Below, one piece after another: positions 32,755 to 35,644 of a stretch of 35,644 nucleotides of DNA. A program made the position numbers and the translations under genes. Positions within the stretch are counted from its first letter, which is position 1. The number at the start of each line of letters is the position of its first letter. This stretch comes from Lachnospiraceae bacterium (GTDB lineage: Bacteria > Bacillota > Clostridia > Lachnospirales > Lachnospiraceae). The stretch is taken from positions 1 through 35,644 of the forward strand of contig JAJPXU010000134.1 in the NCBI GenBank assembly GCA_021205305.1, given 5' to 3'. The notes beneath the pieces were generated by a model, which was not told the origin of the DNA, searched no databases, and saw only the letters and a program-made list of their open reading frames with translations.

Positions 32755-32918
32755 GCGCATGGTCGCTTAAGAAATCTGGCAGCAGCGAAATGCTTTTTTG
32801 AATGATTAAACAAATCCCGGAAAACAATATCTTATATGACTTTAGTTCTTTCGGAAACTCTGCTCTGGCAGAGAATAATTTTTAAAATGATTATAAACAT
32901 TATGAGGAGGATATAAAA

Positions 32919-33737
32919 GTGAATACTCAAATCATAGCCCTGGTTAATCAAAAAGGGGGTGTGTCCAAATCAACGTCCTGTGTGAATCTTGGAATTGGAT
33001 TGGCACAAGAAGGGAAGAAAGTGCTTTTAGTTGATCTTGACCCGCAGGCCAGTATGACAATCAGTCTGGGATATCCGCAGCCTGATCAGCTTCCTGTAAC
33101 AATATCAACTGTAATGGGGAAAATACTAACTGACCAGCAAATTAGTCCTGGAGAGGGAATCTTACATCATGCAGAAGATGTTGATCTAATGCCATCTGAC
33201 ATTCAGCTATCTGGTATGGAGGTTACTCTTGTGAATATGATCAGTCGGGAGACGGTTCTGCGACAGTATCTGGATACGGTAAAGACGCAGTATACGCATA
33301 TCCTGATTGATTGTCAGCCTTCCCTCGGAATGCTTACCGTTAATGCACTGGCAGCAGCGACGCGCATTATTACACCTGTGCAGGCTGAATATCTCCCGGC
33401 AAAAGGCCTGGAACAGCTTTTACAGACAGTAGGTCGGGTAAAGAGACAGATTAATCCGGATTTGCAGATTGATGGCATTCTCCTGGCTATGGTGGATAAA
33501 AGGACAAACTTTGCAAGAGAGACCGCTACACTGATTCGCGATACGTATGGACAGAAAATCAGGGTATTTCAAACAGAAATTCCGTTTTCTGTCCGGGCGA
33601 AGGAAGCAAGTGCAGAAGGAAAAAGTATCTATGCCCACGACCCAAAAGGGAAAGTCGCAGAGGCGTACAGAGAACTGACGAAAGAGGTGATAAATCTTGA
33701 AAAGCAGCGCGAAAAACATAAAACTTACGTCCGTTGA
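32919..33737 (+). CDS. parA: ParA-type partition ATPase of the mobile element
   Basis: A 272-residue P-loop ATPase that moves or positions the element's DNA with ParB. The deviant Walker A box is NQKGGVSKST (residues 10-19), Walker A' is LLVDLDPQAS and Walker B is THILIDCQPSLGMLT. No N-terminal helix-turn-helix is seen, so it is the short chromosomal/Soj-like form. GTG at 32919 has GAGGAGG about nine bases upstream. It overlaps parB by 41 bases. Base composition is lower in GC than the chromosomal genes to the left, fitting a foreign origin. Confidence 0.93.
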   Translation: MNTQIIALVNQKGGVSKSTSCVNLGIGLAQEGKKVLLVDLDPQASMTISLGYPQPDQLPVTISTVMGKILTDQQISPGEGILHHAEDVDLMPSDIQLSGMEVTLVNMISRETVLRQYLDTVKTQYTHILIDCQPSLGMLTVNALAAATRIITPVQAEYLPAKGLEQLLQTVGRVKRQINPDLQIDGILLAMVDKRTNFARETATLIRDTYGQKIRVFQTEIPFSVRAKEASAEGKSIYAHDPKGKVAEAYRELTKEVINLEKQREKHKTYVR

Positions 33738-34653
33738 CGATCTCTTTAAGACAGATGAGAGCCGGGCGGATGATGAGAGGGAATGTGTGCAGGAGATCGC
33801 GATATCTGAACTGCATCCTTTTAAAGATCATCCATTTAAAGTCCTGGATGATGAAAAAATGATGGAAACCGTTGAGAGCGTACAGCAGTACGGGGTTCTG
33901 GTTCCGATTATCGCAAGGCCTTTAACCGAAGGAGGATATGAGATCGTTTCCGGGCATCGGCGGCATAGAGCCTGTGAATTGGCGGGGAAAGAGACAGTAC
34001 CAGTGATAGTGCGTGATTTAGACGATGATGAAGCAGTTTTGCTAATGGTAGACAGTAATCTGCAAAGGGAAACAATACTGCCGAGTGAGAGGGCGTATGC
34101 GTTTAAGATGAAATTAGAAGCAATGAAACATCAAGGGGCGCGCAATGATTTAACTTCCGCCCAAGTTGGGCGGAAGTTGGATGGTAAAGAATCCAGAGAG
34201 ATTCTTGCAGAACAAGTAGGACAAAGTCGTAATCAGGTATCACGTTATATTCATCTGACAGAGCTGATTCCCTCACTCTTAAATATGGTGGATGAAAAGA
34301 AAATCGCGTTTAACCCTGCGTATGAACTGTCATTCCTGAAACCAGAGGAACAGGAGATGTTGATTGAAACGATGGATTATGAGCAGGCAACGCCGTCGCT
34401 TTCCCAGGCGCAGCGTCTGAAGCAGTTCAGTCAGGAAGGCCATTTGACCGAAGATTCCATGCTCGCGATTATGTCAGAGGAGAAGAAACCGGTTCAGGAC
34501 AAGATTATGTTCACATCGGATGTTTTGAGAAAGTATTTCCCGAAAGACTACACGCCGAGGAAGATGGAGGAGACGATTATTCAGCTGCTGGAGCAGTGGA
34601 AACAGAGACGATTGCAGCAACAGGATCAGCAGAGACGCCATAATTCCCGATGA
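33697..34653 (+). CDS. parB: ParB-type partition protein of the mobile element
   Basis: A 318-residue centromere-binding protein. The N-terminal ParB/Srx-like domain has QYGVLVPIIARPLTEGGYEIVSGHRRHRAC (the GHRRxxAC CTP-binding motif) and DSNLQRETILPSERAYAF. A helix-turn-helix follows (ILAEQVGQSRNQVSRYIHLTELIP), and a basic Gln/Arg-rich tail ends it. Translation starts at TTG (33697), with AAAGAGGTG upstream, inside the parA end, so the pair is coupled. The same domain layout occurs in Tn1549-like elements. Its coding sequence contains the perfect palindrome at 34152-34178, which could be the centromere site itself. Confidence 0.92.
   Translation: MKSSAKNIKLTSVDDLFKTDESRADDERECVQEIAISELHPFKDHPFKVLDDEKMMETVESVQQYGVLVPIIARPLTEGGYEIVSGHRRHRACELAGKETVPVIVRDLDDDEAVLLMVDSNLQRETILPSERAYAFKMKLEAMKHQGARNDLTSAQVGRKLDGKESREILAEQVGQSRNQVSRYIHLTELIPSLLNMVDEKKIAFNPAYELSFLKPEEQEMLIETMDYEQATPSLSQAQRLKQFSQEGHLTEDSMLAIMSEEKKPVQDKIMFTSDVLRKYFPKDYTPRKMEETIIQLLEQWKQRRLQQQDQQRRHNSR
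34152..34178. promoter_or_regulatory. Perfect 13-bp-arm palindrome inside parB (parS candidate)
   Basis: AACTTCCGCCCAA and TTGGGCGGAAGTT are exact reverse complements with one base (G, 34165) between them. The stretch codes for LTSAQVGRKL in the ParB linker. Arms of this length are not needed by the protein and suggest a protein-binding site. Confidence 0.6.
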
Positions 34654-34706
34654 TGAGAGTATGCAAGATACTTTTGGGAAGCGGTAAAAATTCGCTATCC
34701 GGAATA

Positions 34707-34792
34707 CTGCGCATGAAAAGTGAAGCTCCACTATTCGGAACACTGGAGTGATGTGCGCAGTTTTCAACCAGCGTTAAAGGATAATGCTGGTT
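34707..34792 (+). promoter_or_regulatory. Two hairpins between parB and repA
   Basis: The first is CTGCGCA (34707-34713) with TGCGCAG (34754-34760), enclosing CTCCA/TGGAG and followed by TTTT. The second is AACCAGC (34766-34772) with GCTGGTT (34786-34792), flanked by TTTT-C and C-AAAA. They fill the 179-base gap and may terminate parAB or control repA, for example as a target of countertranscript RNA. Confidence 0.5.
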
Positions 34793-34832
34793 CAAAAAAG
34801 CAGAGAACCATTTACAGAAATGGAGAAGTGAG

Positions 34833-35644
34833 ATGGGAAATAAAATTGAATTTGGATATTTCCATGAGCATGAATCGGAGCAGTTTTCTTTTTACCGTAT
34901 CCCGAAACTGCTGTTTACGGATGAGCATTTCCGTGAACTGTCCTGTGAGGCAAAAGTGTTGTATGGGCTTATGCTGGACCGTATGTGCCTTTCGCTGAAA
35001 AATCATTGGATTGACCGGGAAAAACGAGTCTACATAGTTTTCACGCTTGAACAGGTTACGGAATATCTGAACTGTGGCCGCGATAAAGGAATGAAGATCC
35101 TTGCGGAGCTGGACAGCAAAAAGGGGATTGGGCTGATTGAGCGTGTAAAACAGGGATTTGGGAAACCGGATGCGATCTATGTAAAGAATTTTACCGTGAA
35201 GCAGAACGAACAGCCGGAACAGGAGACGACGGTAACACCAGAAGATAGGAACCAATCAGCCAAACCGGAGAGGGTGAACCTGTTGAGGTCGAAAAGCCCG
35301 ACTTATCGAAGTCGGAAAAATCGACCTGTCGAGGTCGGAAAAACCGACTTGGAGAGGTCGGAAAAATCGACCTGCCGGGGTCGGGAAAGTCCACCTGTAC
35401 AAGTCGAAAAAACCGACCCTAATAATACTGATATTAATAAGACTGATAGGAATGATACTGATCTTATCAATCCATCTGTGCGCGTACGCGCAAATCCGCC
35501 GGATGAGGCAGATCGGATAACTGAATACGCGGATATCATCAGGTCGAATATCGAATATGAGTATCTGGTGATGGATTCCAGCCCGGAGGACAGGTGTCGT
35601 TCGGCGAATTATTCGGAGCCGTTTTCAGCAAATTATTTTCGGCC
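34833..35644 (+). CDS. repA: RepA_N-type replication initiator, 3' end beyond the window
   Basis: Initiates replication of the element's circular form. The N-terminal domain has the RepA_N pattern: FGYFHEHESEQFSFYRIPKLLF, ELSCEAKVLYGLMLDRMCLS, TLEQVTEYLNCGRDKGMKILAELD and KQGFGKPDAIYVKNF (residues about 6-130). A polar linker coded by six 23-bp repeats follows, then NNTDINKTDRNDTD, and a segment (RITEYADIIRSNIEYEYL) that normally opens the C-terminal part. ATG at 34833 has TGGAGAAG upstream. The frame is open to the last base, so the protein is cut by the window edge. The last 25 residues look unlike the family and may mark another change. Confidence 0.85.
   Translation, partial: MGNKIEFGYFHEHESEQFSFYRIPKLLFTDEHFRELSCEAKVLYGLMLDRMCLSLKNHWIDREKRVYIVFTLEQVTEYLNCGRDKGMKILAELDSKKGIGLIERVKQGFGKPDAIYVKNFTVKQNEQPEQETTVTPEDRNQSAKPERVNLLRSKSPTYRSRKNRPVEVGKTDLERSEKSTCRGRESPPVQVEKTDPNNTDINKTDRNDTDLINPSVRVRANPPDEADRITEYADIIRSNIEYEYLVMDSSPEDRCRSANYSEPFSANYFR
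35286..35421 (+). repeat. Six 23-bp iterons inside repA (candidate replication origin)
   Basis: GTCG anchors recur at 35288, 35311, 35334, 35357, 35380 and 35403, exactly 23 bases apart. Each unit resembles AGGTCGG-AAAAA-CGACCTG and can form a small GTCGG/CCGAC hairpin. Because 23 is not a multiple of three, the encoded residues do not repeat with the DNA. Repeats inside the rep gene are where RepA_N plasmids place their origin. Confidence 0.85.

Larger units (their letters stand above)
32564..35644 (+). mobile_element. Left portion of an integrated mobile element (ICE or plasmid-like), partial
   Basis: From about 32564 the sequence leaves spoIVB homology, becomes more AT-rich, and carries parA, parB and a RepA_N-type replication gene in the order common to Tn1549-like conjugative elements. 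spo0A, the usual neighbour of spoIVB, is absent. No integrase or conjugation gene is in the window; these would lie to the right. The left boundary is inferred from where the SpoIVB protein stops matching its family. Confidence 0.65.

Noticed and set aside
35286-35421. CRISPR-like array
   Set aside because: The units are contiguous 23-bp direct repeats without unique spacers and lie inside an open repA frame.

Overview
The window looks like a chromosomal segment of a spore-forming, anaerobic-type Firmicute, most likely a Lachnospiraceae-like clostridium. The evidence is the gene order asp23-nusB-xseA-xseB-ispA-dxs-tlyA-nadK-argR-recN-spoIVB, a CwlC-type sporulation amidase, a pyrB-pyrI pair, LplB/YtcP-type sugar transporters, strong AAGGAGG-like ribosome sites and frequent TTG starts. 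All assignments are from reading the sequence; no database search was run.

Layout. (1) 1-372: frameshifted remnant of a DUF3800 protein. (2) 474-2963: a GH2 beta-mannosidase. (3) 3139-3408, minus strand: a small membrane protein lying between inverted copies of a dispersed repeat end. (4) 3500-12852: a fructan-utilisation locus. A LacI-type regulator diverges from two ABC permeases, a Tat-type substrate-binding protein, an intracellular GH32 fructosidase and a Tat-exported LamG-GH32 enzyme whose nucleophile is Glu, as in endo-inulinases. The exported enzyme would cut polymer outside, the transporter would import oligomers, and the cytosolic GH32 would release fructose. A promoter with two perfect inverted 13-bp operator-like sites sits in front. 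(5) 13012-16128: cwlC-like amidase with a SigK-like promoter, mutY, and a family 2 glycosyltransferase. (6) 16188-17551, minus strand: pyrI and pyrB, divergent from a long, atypical RelA/SpoT-domain protein (17787-19811). (7) 19928-21514: prfC. (8) 21746-32635: the long housekeeping and sporulation run from asp23 to spoIVB. (9) 32564 to the end: the left part of an integrated mobile element of the Tn1549-like ICE or RepA_N-plasmid type (parA, parB, repA).

Main points for a second look. The mobile element appears to have entered the 3' end of spoIVB, replacing its conserved C-terminus and occupying the place where spo0A normally follows. The repA gene carries six iterons at an exact 23-bp period, a DNA-level signal that ignores the reading frame. 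parB contains a perfect 13-bp-arm palindrome. dxs has no usable ATG/GTG/TTG near its ribosome site and appears to start at ATT. A 192-bp multi-hairpin repeat with 26-bp terminal inverted repeats is present once complete (29329-29520) and as half copies, one of which supplies the last codons of recN. The RelA/SpoT-domain protein lacks the GYxSxH motif, has an unrecognised C-terminal half and carries an in-frame 39-bp tandem repeat.
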